Source: Aulosira sp. FACHB-615
GTDB lineage: Bacteria > Cyanobacteriota > Cyanobacteriia > Cyanobacteriales > Nostocaceae
Length of the DNA stretch: 64,000 bases
Assembly: GCF_014698045.1 (NCBI RefSeq)
Contig: NZ_JACJSE010000004.1
Span: 506,300-570,299, forward strand
Direction: 5' to 3'
Positions 34,784 through 43,530 of this stretch are shown piece by piece; position 1 is the first letter of the stretch; the number at the start of each line of letters is the position of its first letter. The notes beneath the pieces are model-generated. The model saw only the letters and a list, made by a program, of their open reading frames with translations. It made no database searches and was not told the origin of the DNA. Position numbers and translations under genes: made by a program.

Positions 34784-36205
34784 TACGCTCAAATTATCCT
34801 TACTCTCTCCAAACTGATAAACTATGTAGTCTGACGGCAGTATTTAACTCTTGAGCCTCCGTCAAAAGATGCTCAAAATTTTAAGGGAAGGGTTAAATTG
34901 CTACTGATAGAGGAGCAACAAGCGCCTATATTATGTTTGCCTGCAACAGATTTAAGTTAGCTTTGTCACAGACATTTATTTTGGTGATTTTAGGACACTG
35001 TTAACCATGATTCGCCATTGAAAACGCAATAATTTTCTCTTTTGGCGCTACTGTAGCGGTGTAACTTTAAGCCACCTTTACAAATAAGGTTGTTTCTACT
35101 CCAAATAAGTAGTAGACCCAAGAAATTGCAGGTTTTCCACTTTCAGTACTTGCCTTTATTGCCCTTGAGTTGTAGGTTTTAACCGTTCTTCCTCTTAAGC
35201 TTAAGACAGCATAGTATTTGAATATGCTCTCCTAGACATACAACTTTTGCCTCAGATGTAGAGACACAAAATTTTCTGTCTCTAGGTTACGAAAAAACAA
35301 AGTAGTGATCATCGCGCTTATACGACGATTGAGACTAGTTTTGTTACTTCGTAATTTTATATTAAATACTAGCATGGACTAATAATAGCAAAATAATTGT
35401 TTATGTTTGAATTTAATTTACAGACGAACTTTTATTTCAATCATTTAACTTAACGAGGTAACAAGCAGTCAGGATTTTCATCCGGGTTTATTAGCTACCA
35501 TGCGTATTGCAGCAGCACTTTTATAAAAATTCATCTAAATTTAGATCGGTAGTTTTGAGCAAGTGCCATTCTTTGATATTCGAGATAGAGAAGAGACAAA
35601 AATACAAAGCGGTTTAATCTGCGGGTTTATCCTCACAAGACAAACCACCTCTCAAGCATTTTGAGTGTCTGTCTATGGGAAGAATAAATATTCTGCACAT
35701 CTGTCAAGTGCTTAATGACCGCCATCAGATGTTTATTATCAGCTTTCACACTTCCATATCAGCCAAAATTCACCTTTGGGAATTAGTTTCCTAATTTCTC
35801 CAATCAGTAGATTTTAGCTAGAAGCCTGATGGATATAAAGATGTATTAAGCAGATGAAGTGTAGGAAATGGGAATATTATCGTTATGTAGATAATTAACT
35901 TGAGTTGGTCTCCCGAAAAACTCTTTTATTTATAACTCCGAAACAGGGAAGGTGAACAATCAGCTGCGATCGCCTGTTTGGTACTAAAGCTCAGAGCTTA
36001 ACATAAATCTCGGACATGGTGCTAATACAACTAAAATTTTAATGGTTATCCTGGAACTATAATCAGTAGCTCTTGGCTCATCAGCCTTTTAACACTCGGT
36101 TTTGAATTAAGAGCAACAAGAGTATAACTCAATTTTCGCACCTACTAGCCTTGAGTTATGATTTTTCAAGCTGGTAAAGCAATTTTAAGACTTTGGTTGG
36201 TGGCA
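34784..36205. other. 1.4 kb gene-free region between the cyAbrB gene and sdhB
   Basis: No credible protein gene: frames are short and lack ribosome binding sites (the longest I noted, about 39 codons near 35675, has no support). A hairpin is at 35259-35284 (TAGAGACA/TGTCTCTA, 10-base loop). Unlike most gaps in this window it has no STRR array or HIP1 cluster. It holds the cyAbrB and sdhB promoters and may hold a non-coding RNA. I did not find the signature sequences of tmRNA, RNase P RNA or Yfr1. Confidence 0.6.
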
Positions 36206-37219
36206 ATGGAAGTTATTTTTAAGGTTATTCGACAGCAACAAAATTCTCTACCTGTGGTGCAAACTTACCCACTAGAGGTAGACCCTGGTAATACAATCCT
36301 TGACTGTCTAAATCGCATTAAATGGGAGCAAGACGGTACATTAGCATTTCGCAAAAATTGCCGCAATACTATATGTGGTAGTTGTGCGATGCGAATTAAT
36401 GGGCGTTCGGCTTTAGCTTGTAAAGAAAATGTCGGGAGTGAAATAGCTAGATTACAGCAAATACAATCTTTGACCAATACAGAAAATCCCAATTTAGAAA
36501 TCACAGTTGCACCCCTGGGTAATATGCCTGTGATTAAAGATTTAGTGGTAGATATGAGCAGTTTTTGGGATAATTTGGAAGCTGTCGCTCCTTATGTTAG
36601 TACAGCAGCCAGACAAATTCCAGAACGGGAATTTTTACAAACACCCCAAGAGCGATCGCTTTTAGATCAAACTGGTAACTGTATTATGTGTGGTGCTTGT
36701 TATTCTGAATGCAACGCCCGCGAAGTAAATCCCGATTTTGTCGGCCCCCATGCTTTAGCTAAAGCCTATCGAATGGTTGCAGATTCTCGTGATAGTAATA
36801 CAGAAAATCGCTTAGAAAATTACAACGAAGGTACTAAAGGAGTGTGGGGTTGCACTCGTTGTTTATATTGCGATTCCGTTTGTCCAATGGAAGTCGCCCC
36901 CCTCGAACAAATTACCAAAATTAAACAAGAAATTCTCTCTTATAAACAAACAGCTGATACCCGTTCCCTACGTCACCGCAAAGTTTTAGTGGAATTAGTC
37001 AAAGAAGGCGGCTGGATTGATGAACGCCAATTTGGTTTGCAAGTTGTGGGTAATTATTTTCGGGACTTGAGAGGATTATTAAGTCTCGCACCCCTGGGAT
37101 TAAGAATGATTGCCAAAGGTAAATTCCCCTTGTCTTTTGAACCATCTGCCGGGACAAAACAAGTGCGATCGCTCATTGAATCAGTACAGAAAATTAAGGG
37201 AGTAGGGAATGGGGAGTAG
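36206..37219 (+). CDS. sdhB: succinate dehydrogenase/fumarate reductase iron-sulfur subunit
   Basis: From the ATG at 36206 (GGTGG just before it) the protein has 337 residues and starts MEVIFKVIRQ, matching the family; an upstream ATG at 36158 would add 16 unconserved residues. The 2Fe-2S ferredoxin domain has CRNTICGSCAMRINGRSALAC; the helical domain has CIMCGACYSECNAR and CTRCLYCDSVCPMEVAP for the 4Fe-4S and 3Fe-4S clusters. It passes electrons from succinate to plastoquinone. sdhA is not adjacent. The last residues (GVGNGE) and the stop come from a GGGAGTAG repeat array. The C-terminal region is longer than the usual about 240-residue SdhB. Confidence 0.92.
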   Translation: MEVIFKVIRQQQNSLPVVQTYPLEVDPGNTILDCLNRIKWEQDGTLAFRKNCRNTICGSCAMRINGRSALACKENVGSEIARLQQIQSLTNTENPNLEITVAPLGNMPVIKDLVVDMSSFWDNLEAVAPYVSTAARQIPEREFLQTPQERSLLDQTGNCIMCGACYSECNAREVNPDFVGPHALAKAYRMVADSRDSNTENRLENYNEGTKGVWGCTRCLYCDSVCPMEVAPLEQITKIKQEILSYKQTADTRSLRHRKVLVELVKEGGWIDERQFGLQVVGNYFRDLRGLLSLAPLGLRMIAKGKFPLSFEPSAGTKQVRSLIESVQKIKGVGNGE

Positions 37220-37295
37220 GGAGTGTGGGGAGTGTGGGGAGTGTGGGGAGTGTGGGGAGTGTGGGGGGAAATTTTTCTTCACCATCCTCCCACAC
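37200..37295. repeat. GGGAGTAG/GTGTGGGGA tandem array at the sdhB end
   Basis: Five GTGTGGGGA units follow the sdhB stop, which itself lies inside the GGGAGTAG repeat. The tail TTCTTCACCATCCTCCCAC is the same as in the menC insertion at 16993-17095. Confidence 0.85.
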
Positions 37296-37368
37296 TTCCT
37301 ACCCCTCATACCCCTAAACCCTATATCTAAAACCTTATTCCCCACTCCCAACTCCCAACTCCCTATTT

Positions 37369-37896
37369 TTATCGAGGATCTTGGGGTATATCCAATGGTC
37401 GCCCAAAACGGTCATAAACTAAAATATCCCACTGCCCGTTATTACTCGACTCAAAGGCAATGCGACTCCCATCCGCACTAATAGTTGGGTGACGAACTTC
37501 CGCTTGCAAATTATTAGTCAAATTGCGAGATTGACGGGTTTCGCGGTCATATAAAAAAATCGCCGACCTCCCCTGACGACTAGCCGCAAACACAACATAA
37601 CGGCCATCTTGGGAAACACTGGGGTGAGAGGCGATCGTATCTAAAGCATTTAAACCTGGTAAATCAATTAAATTGCGCGTCAGGGTATCAAACATATAAA
37701 CATCTTGACTACCCCGGCGATCGCTAATAAAAACAATATATCTCCCAGAAGTTTGCGGACTTAACTCCGAAGCCAAACTATTCATACTCTGCCCCCCCGG
37801 ATCAAACGGATAACTCACCAACCGGGGATAGCCAAAACAACCAGTTAGTAAACTACAACAAGCAAATATAGGGATAAAAATACTACTTTTTGTCAT
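37369..37896 (-). CDS. TolB-like beta-propeller lipoprotein (first of two)
   Basis: This 175-residue protein has a lipoprotein signal (IFACCSLLTGC, lipobox LTGC). The mature part has three PD40/TolB-type repeats: SGRYIVFISDRRGSQDVYMFD, DGRYVVFAASRQGRSAIFLYD, DGSRIAFESSNNGQWDILVYD. Three repeats are too few for a closed propeller, so it may pair with the paralogue at 38138. It is probably anchored to a membrane on the periplasmic side. Function unknown. Confidence 0.85.
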   Translation of the reverse strand: MTKSSIFIPIFACCSLLTGCFGYPRLVSYPFDPGGQSMNSLASELSPQTSGRYIVFISDRRGSQDVYMFDTLTRNLIDLPGLNALDTIASHPSVSQDGRYVVFAASRQGRSAIFLYDRETRQSRNLTNNLQAEVRHPTISADGSRIAFESSNNGQWDILVYDRFGRPLDIPQDPR

Positions 37897-38137
37897 TAGT
37901 CAATAGTCATTTGTCCTTTGTTAATTTCCCCTCATCTCCCTAGCTTGAAAGTCACCGAAGTTTGCTCAACGGGGGGAACCCCCGCACGCAACTTCTCGCT
38001 GAGTGCTGAGTTGAAAGTGCTGAGTAAACACAATAGTCGCTATTTCATGCTTGGCTTGGGAAATAAGTTTCATCGTGACTCTTTCCCCTGTCTCCCTTGT
38101 CCCCCTTGTCTCCCTTGTCCCCCTTGTCCCTCTCTCC

Positions 38138-38701
38138 TCAATTCGTCGGCCCATCCACCGTCGCCCCATTAGGAATATCTAATTCAATATTCGGGCCACG
38201 GTCTAAAACTTCAATATCCCATTGACCACGGCTGGCTGTTTCAAACACAACATAACGTCCATCAGGACTAATCCCAGGATTTCGCACCCAGCCACGATAA
38301 ACAGGTGTGAGAACTTGTGACTGTTGTATGGCGCGATCGTAAAGGGCTACCACTGGTCTACCTTGGTCGCTCGTTAAATAAACAACATAACGCCCTGTAT
38401 AGCTCAAGCTAGGGCTTTCACTAATTGTTTCTGGTCGATTTAAACCCGGAGTTCTCACAAATGTTTGTTGTTGCAAATCATATATGAGTAATTGGTGACT
38501 ACCATTACGATTTGAAACAAACGCCAAGAACCGACCGTTACCACTTAACGTCGGTTGTTCTTCTGTATAACGGCTGTTTAACGAAGTCGGCCCCAAGGGA
38601 ATCTCACTGGCACCACAAGATACAAGTAAGCTGCTTAAGCCAAAAATCAGGCTCCAATGAATCGGTCTTTGGAGCCACACAATAGGCGTAAATTTTTTCA
38701 C
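38138..38701 (-). CDS. TolB-like beta-propeller lipoprotein (second of two)
   Basis: This 187-residue paralogue of the downstream gene has a signal with lipobox LVSC (LIFGLSSLLVSCGA) and three PD40-type repeats: NGRFLAFVSNRNGSHQLLIYD, TGRYVVYLTSDQGRPVVALYD, DGRYVVFETASRGQWDIEVLD. The same order in both genes points to a tandem duplication. The gap to the other gene (240 bases) is filled by STRR arrays. It lies after ycf66. Confidence 0.85.
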   Translation of the reverse strand: MKKFTPIVWLQRPIHWSLIFGLSSLLVSCGASEIPLGPTSLNSRYTEEQPTLSGNGRFLAFVSNRNGSHQLLIYDLQQQTFVRTPGLNRPETISESPSLSYTGRYVVYLTSDQGRPVVALYDRAIQQSQVLTPVYRGWVRNPGISPDGRYVVFETASRGQWDIEVLDRGPNIELDIPNGATVDGPTN

Positions 38702-38752
38702 CTCTACTGTTATTTTTTACATCGCCTCTAGCTTACATCCATCCCACCAGTT

Positions 38753-39670
38753 TTAGACATCATCAAAATTAGTTGAATTATCTGATTCATCATCAGACTG
38801 GTCTATTGGCTTGTATGGAACGTAATCTGCTGGAATAACATCATCATCTGCACTTTCGCGGCGCGAAGTTGTCTCAGCAGGCGGACGACGTTTTCTGGGT
38901 CTAGTCGGAACATTATCTTCCCGGCTTTCAGGACGCTGATTACCGTTACTTCCACGACGCGCAGGTTTTCTTCCTTCATCACTGGGACTTTCCCAATCAT
39001 CTACCTGTTTTGCGGAAGCAGAACCCCAACTTTCTTCATCGTCATATCTCTCAGTCGAACGGCTATTGGAACGAGTAGAAGTCCGGCGACGATTTTTATC
39101 AGTCGTGTCTGTCCGTTCATTGCTGGGGCGACGATTTGAGCGACGGGGTGGTTGCTCCTCATTGTAGTCATCACGAGATGAACGAGTATCTCTGCTGGGT
39201 CGAATTCTAGGACGTACTGGAGGTTCTTCTTCCTCATAAGGTAGTGGTTCGTAATCGTCTTCTACCTCAGCTTCATAGTCTTTGCGCGACCTCCTATTAT
39301 ATGAATAGTTATCGCTGACTTCCCGTTCTTTATCCACAATTGGAGTGTTGCGCTTGGCTTGCTGGGTAGCGATGCTACGTAGGCGAATACTTTCCACAGC
39401 AAAAAACACCGTTGTTCCCACCAACAGCAATTGACCGAATTGTAAAATCGGGTCTAACCGCCATCCTTGGAAAATCAAAATAAAGCCGCAGAGTAAACCT
39501 ACAGCCGCAAAAAAGATATCTTGATCTCGTGAAAGTTCTGGGCGTACAGTCCGCATAAAATACAGTGCTGCCCCAGCCACAGCCAGGAAAATTCCTAGAA
39601 TACTGGCTGAGTTCGTTCCTACATTGACCTGAGCCAGAACACTGGCTGAGTTCAGCCCAAAATTTAGCAT
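38753..39670 (-). CDS. ycf66: Ycf66 family protein
   Basis: This 305-residue protein has an N-terminal membrane domain typical of Ycf66 (VNVGTNSASILGIFLAVAGAALYFMRTVRPELSRDQDIFFA, then two more hydrophobic helices to about residue 95). The remaining 200 residues are highly charged and low in complexity (many Arg, Asp, Glu, Ser), probably disordered. Ycf66 is conserved in cyanobacteria and some plastids and has been linked to photosynthesis, but its function is not settled. It follows psbX, as in many cyanobacteria. Confidence 0.9.
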   Translation of the reverse strand: MLNFGLNSASVLAQVNVGTNSASILGIFLAVAGAALYFMRTVRPELSRDQDIFFAAVGLLCGFILIFQGWRLDPILQFGQLLLVGTTVFFAVESIRLRSIATQQAKRNTPIVDKEREVSDNYSYNRRSRKDYEAEVEDDYEPLPYEEEEPPVRPRIRPSRDTRSSRDDYNEEQPPRRSNRRPSNERTDTTDKNRRRTSTRSNSRSTERYDDEESWGSASAKQVDDWESPSDEGRKPARRGSNGNQRPESREDNVPTRPRKRRPPAETTSRRESADDDVIPADYVPYKPIDQSDDESDNSTNFDDV

Positions 39671-39904
39671 TGTTCTTTATCCCAATATCACAATCTATGT
39701 TAGCGAGTCAAAATTAAAATCACTACTTTAATTAATCACAATATAATTGAGCTTCACGGCTTTTGGCTCAGAAGGTCTGAAGCTTTTTAATCATTGCCAG
39801 CCAAAAAATTGATATCTGTCAGCTAAGTATACCCTGTCCTCACAAGGAAGATTGCTAATGTGAATGCAATTAGGTAATTAGCTGACAGAATACTGGTCTT
39901 AGAC

Positions 39905-40051
39905 AGGACTTACGCACAAAGATTGTCTATGAAGATTGGGTGTAAGGGTGTAAGGGTGTGGCGTAAGGGTTTTAGATATATACACCCCTATACCCTGTAT
40001 CCTTGCACCCTCGCCAAAACCCTTGATTTTTCGTTTTTATGCGTAAGTCCT
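39905..40051. mobile_element. AGGACTTACGCA-bounded miniature element, copy 2
   Basis: A 147-base element starting AGGACTTACGCACAAAGATT and ending ATGCGTAAGTCCT. It shares inner blocks with 31251-31426 but lacks about 30 central bases present there. It lies just after psbX. Confidence 0.85.
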
Positions 40052-40079
40052 ATTAGAGTCTAATTGACTCGACAAAAGA

Positions 40080-40199
40080 TTAAGAACGTTGGATTTTATC
40101 TTTTTGGCTAATGAAAATTAGCCCAACAGTAGCAGGGATAACAACGATCGCAGTACCCCAAGCCAGACTCCAAAGAAAATTTGCTAAAGATGGTGTCAT
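40080..40199 (-). CDS. psbX: photosystem II protein PsbX
   Basis: This 39-residue gene is below usual ORF cut-offs. It reads MTPSLANFLWSLAWGTAIVV and then IPATVGLIFISQKDKIQRS, a single membrane helix followed by a charged stromal tail, the standard PsbX sequence. PsbX sits near cytochrome b559 and the QB site of photosystem II. It is upstream of ycf66 on the same strand, a common arrangement, with a miniature element between the two. Confidence 0.95.
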   Translation of the reverse strand: MTPSLANFLWSLAWGTAIVVIPATVGLIFISQKDKIQRS

Positions 40200-40723
40200 T
40201 GTTCTCAACCTTTTTTTACACACTTCATCATAATTCTAATAGTGTAGTACTCCCTTGAGAAGCCTTTTGGTATAAGCTTTAAAACCAGAAAATTCAGGCT
40301 AGGGGCTAGGGATGAATATTTATCGCTCAGTATTTCCTGCAACTAGACACAAATTATTTTCACAAAAATCTCTAGAAATCTTAATATTTAGCCAAAGTGA
40401 TGCTTTTATGTTGATTGTGACCAATGTTAGCGGCATGGAAAAAGTCGCCAGATTTATCTGTGGAGTCATACAAATTCACTCAAGTACTAGTACAAATCAC
40501 CACTTCCTCTGCGCCTCTGCTCCCGGTTGCCGAGCGCAGTCGAGGCGCTGCTTCTTGTAGCTTGCCGATGTGTATTATTTTTCAAGTGAAATGGTATTAA
40601 TCCCAAATCTAAAATTGCTTGACTGGCATTTGCCATAAAATATATCTATAAGCTTTACAAACCTTCAAACTTTCTGATTTACTTCTCGGAATTTTCTTCG
40701 TTCAAAAACAGTAGCGCAAACAG
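40200..40723. other. intergenic region between psbX and ycf19
   Basis: Divergent promoter region. An 82-codon frame at 40312-40560 runs into the dispersed fragment CGGTTGCCGAGCGCAGTCGA and has no ribosome binding site or family features, so I do not call it a gene. Confidence 0.55.
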
Positions 40724-41017
40724 ATGACTGGTGTTAACTTGACCGTTTGGACTCTCGGCCCCCTGTTGGGACTGATGACATTTCTCTTTATTTTCCGCAT
40801 TGTTCTGACTTGGTATCCCCAAGCCGACTTAAATAAGTTGCCCTTCAATCTCATAGCTTGGCCGACTGAGCCATTTTTAGTACCTTTACGTAAGCTAGTA
40901 CCACCAATAGGCGGGGTGGACATTACCCCAATTATTTGGGTAGGGATTTTCAGCTTGCTGCGGGAAATTCTCTTAGGTCAGCAAGGATTAATCACGATGA
41001 TGTCTCATGTCAGCTAG
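40724..41017 (+). CDS. ycf19: YggT family membrane protein (Ycf19)
   Basis: This 97-residue protein has two membrane helices (LLGLMTFLFIFRIVLTWYP and ITPIIWVGIFSLLREILLG). The middle block PFNLIAWPTEPFLVPLRKLVPPIGGVDITPII is the YggT/Ycf19 signature. The family is linked to thylakoid or nucleoid organization and complex assembly, but the mechanism is unclear. Single gene. Confidence 0.92.
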   Translation: MTGVNLTVWTLGPLLGLMTFLFIFRIVLTWYPQADLNKLPFNLIAWPTEPFLVPLRKLVPPIGGVDITPIIWVGIFSLLREILLGQQGLITMMSHVS

Positions 41018-41220
41018 GGAATAGGGCAGGATGCGATCGCACTTCCGGCACCAACTTTATCATGTTTGGAGCGATCGCTCTCTGTATGAAGATCAGAAAC
41101 GTTAAGGAAGCACGCATCGTTACTAACAAATAGCCGACAGTTGCCTATCCACCAGCAGGTTAGTTGCCTAACATTATGCCGCTTCAATCTTCTTTCTAAT
41201 ATGCAATGTCAACCTGCCTG

Positions 41221-41496
41221 TTATTGATGTGCCTCCATATACGCTCGTAGCAATTGATTGATCTGTGTCTGATAGCCTCGCCCTTGAGACTTAAACCACT
41301 CCAATACATCGCTGTCAATGCGGAGTGTAACTTGAGCTTTGGTTTTTGTGGTAGGTAAACCTCGTCGCACTACTGCCTTAGCAAACATTTCTGGTGTAAT
41401 TTCTGGGCAGTCTGAGAAATCAATATCCTCATCACTCATTGCGTCTAATCGTTGCCAATCAGTTTGAGAGTTGCTCGAAGTAGGTTCGTTGTTCAT
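41221..41496 (-). CDS. brnA: BrnA-type antitoxin
   Basis: From the ATG at 41496 this protein has 91 residues. It ends in a ribbon-helix-helix/BrnA pattern: TKAQVTLRIDSDVLEWFKSQGRGYQTQINQLLRAYMEAHQ. The start overlaps the end of brnT by 38 bases. A farther upstream in-frame start at 41562 would add 22 residues read inside brnT and is unlikely. It neutralizes BrnT and probably represses the pair. Confidence 0.88.
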   Translation of the reverse strand: MNNEPTSSNSQTDWQRLDAMSDEDIDFSDCPEITPEMFAKAVVRRGLPTTKTKAQVTLRIDSDVLEWFKSQGRGYQTQINQLLRAYMEAHQ

Positions 41497-41734
41497 ATTT
41501 CGTCGCTTTTCTTGCAGAAATAATACGAGTGCAATCCTCACGTTCTGTATGGACAATGGCAATCACTCGCCCTTGCAACAAACCGAATGTGACAAAACGC
41601 TGCTCTCCATAACTGTAACGATCGTCCTCAACCGTTAAGATATCGCCGTCAAATACGGCTGGAACATCAACAAAATCGATGCCGTGTTTACGAAGATTAG
41701 CAAGACGTTTTGCTTCATCCCATTCATATTCCAT
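41459..41734 (-). CDS. brnT: BrnT-type ribonuclease toxin
   Basis: This 91-residue toxin has the BrnT pattern: YEWDEAKRLANLRKHGIDFVDVPAVFDG at the N-terminus, RFVTFGLLQGRVIAIVHTERED, and the catalytic ISARKATKYEQRTY. It has the RelE-like fold of the family and cuts RNA. It lies upstream of brnA, toxin first, as usual for this system. Confidence 0.92.
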   Translation of the reverse strand: MEYEWDEAKRLANLRKHGIDFVDVPAVFDGDILTVEDDRYSYGEQRFVTFGLLQGRVIAIVHTEREDCTRIISARKATKYEQRTYFEQLSN

Positions 41735-41900
41735 AACTGAACGACAGCTACAATATGCAATTGTAGTTACAAATTGTCGTTACAGCCACTACTCCAAGTA
41801 ATTCTGATTTTGATTGACTTGTGGGGCAATCAACAACTTCAAAGTTCCGGTGCATTGAGGTTGTTAGCTCGCGCTGTTTTACAGTTGAGAAACACATCAC

Positions 41901-43139
41901 TTAGGAGGACATTCTCTGATGCTGAAATATAGATGGGTATAGTTTGTCTACAAAAGCTACTACTCCTGAGTAAGGTAAAATTTTTTCTAAGAGGAAAGTA
42001 TCAAAAGCTCCTAAGCCTAAACCTGCAAATGCTCCTACACCAGGAACAAAACCAGCGAGTGTAGATATTACTAACCTTGACGTTTTACCAGTATCGCCCT
42101 GTGCAAAAACTCCTAATTTTGAACGAATATCATTAAGTTGCTCAACAATTTCAGAATCACTAACAATATCAATTTTCCTAAGCCATTCTCGAAATAATTT
42201 GAGTTCTTGGCTTTTACGTACCTCAAGTAGCTTTTCTATATTTACTGGTTGCTCGGAATCAGAAACAATACTAGGACAATTTTTGAGTTGAAGGACACGG
42301 CTTAAGTTTACCTCAAGTTTACCAGGATGAAGTGATTGAAAAAGAAACTCTAATCTGTCGCCAAAAAGAGGAGTCTCATCTTCTAGAAATCCTGATACTG
42401 CACTATGTACATTCATTTCAGCTATTCGCTGATTTAAACCAGCTATACCAAGAACTGCTTTTTCTACAACTTTATGAACTTCTACTTCATCTAAAGAAAA
42501 GACTTCACTCAAATTAGTTTCTACCTCAAAAATTTGATCATCAATCTGATGAAGTCTAATTAAAAAATCGTTAGGTTTTACCTTAAGACCTTTTTCTTTC
42601 TCTAAAGCAATTACCGTAGCTAACTCAATTCCTCTATTACTAGCAAGATCACTGTTCACCTGCTTTAAAAGTTGTGAGTCAAAGTCTTGCAAATAATTAT
42701 TATCAAAAGCCTCTACAACTGCCAGCTTAAGCTTTTTAATTTGGTTATGGCTTAAATTTGCCATACCAACATTTCTAAGATTGTCACTAATCCATTTTCT
42801 TCGATCTGCTGCAAAGCCATACGAAACACTGTAAGTGCCAAGAGGTAAAGCTTTTCCACCAGGAACAAGAAAATCAGTTTGACCGATTTGGGCTGTAACA
42901 CGAGCTTCACAGGAGATTCGTAAAGCGCCAGATGATAGCAATGCCAACGCACCCTCAAATCCGAAGGCTTTAACCAAATATGGTATTTCTCTTAAGTTTG
43001 GAGAATACAGAATAAAGACATCGAACAAAAGTAACTTATTGATTAAAGATTGCAAATCAAAAAAATTACTTCCGCCCTCTGAATACGGCTTTGAGCATAA
43101 ACCAAAGAGATTATTATAAATATCCATTGAAGGCATCAT
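41901..43139 (-). CDS. unknown protein, 412 residues
   Basis: I do not recognise it. Residues 1-120 (MDIYNNLFGLCSKPYSEGG, then FDVFILYSPNLREIPYLVKAFGFEGALALLSSGAL) have a mixed fold. The middle is long, acidic and helical with possible coiled coil (IEKLLEVRKSQELKLFREWLRKIDIVSDSEIVEQLNDI). Residues about 355-385 (LVISTLAGFVPGVGAFAGLGLGAF) form a glycine-rich hydrophobic hairpin that could insert in a membrane. It lies between a BrnT/BrnA pair and an integrase remnant, an accessory setting that would fit a defence or phage-related gene, but nothing in the sequence proves it. Confidence 0.75.
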   Translation of the reverse strand: MMPSMDIYNNLFGLCSKPYSEGGSNFFDLQSLINKLLLFDVFILYSPNLREIPYLVKAFGFEGALALLSSGALRISCEARVTAQIGQTDFLVPGGKALPLGTYSVSYGFAADRRKWISDNLRNVGMANLSHNQIKKLKLAVVEAFDNNYLQDFDSQLLKQVNSDLASNRGIELATVIALEKEKGLKVKPNDFLIRLHQIDDQIFEVETNLSEVFSLDEVEVHKVVEKAVLGIAGLNQRIAEMNVHSAVSGFLEDETPLFGDRLEFLFQSLHPGKLEVNLSRVLQLKNCPSIVSDSEQPVNIEKLLEVRKSQELKLFREWLRKIDIVSDSEIVEQLNDIRSKLGVFAQGDTGKTSRLVISTLAGFVPGVGAFAGLGLGAFDTFLLEKILPYSGVVAFVDKLYPSIFQHQRMSS

Positions 43140-43230
43140 TACTCACCGATAATATTGAAACCTTCCTACTACCTGTTTCAATCATAGCTTTTTAGAAAAT
43201 TAAGCTGTCTACATACAGCCTGGGTAAGCC

Positions 43231-43389
43231 ATCTCATCGCTCACCTTTAGGAACTACTATTTATTACAAAATGGCTATGAAATCCGCATAGTGCAGGAAC
43301 TACTCGGACACAAAGATGTGAAAACTACAATGATTTATATCTATCTGCTTAACCCTGGTGGTAAAGCTGTCTGTCTTCCCCTTGATTAA
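43231..43389 (+). pseudogene. C-terminal fragment of a tyrosine recombinase (integrase)
   Basis: An open frame ending at TAA 43387-43389 reads NGYEIRIVQELLGHKDVKTT followed by MIYIYLLNPGGKAV. This is the end of an integron/XerC-type integrase: the LGHKDVKTTMIY block carries the catalytic His/Lys region and nucleophile Tyr. Upstream, LTFRNYYLLQNG is a shortened version of the box with the catalytic Arg. No start or N-terminal domain remains, so it is a relic of an integration event. Confidence 0.85.
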
Positions 43390-43530
43390 CCAGGATTTTG
43401 TATTTAACGGGACTTACGATTAATCTAAACCAACCTGAGTGCGTGAACAGGAAAGGGACAGGTAGTCAACTGAAAATAAGATATTTCTCAGCCTTTTACC
43501 CTTTCCCTTTACCTTCTACTTCCTAATTCC

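Noticed and set aside
34784..36205. tmRNA, RNase P RNA or Yfr1 in the gene-free region
   Set aside because: I did not find a tag-peptide frame, the RNase P core motif or the Yfr1 core sequence.
40312..40560. 82-codon frame between psbX and ycf19
   Set aside because: It ends in a dispersed repeat, has no ribosome binding site and no recognisable features.
40936..41133. 65-codon frame overlapping the end of ycf19
   Set aside because: It overlaps ycf19 in another frame and has no supporting features.
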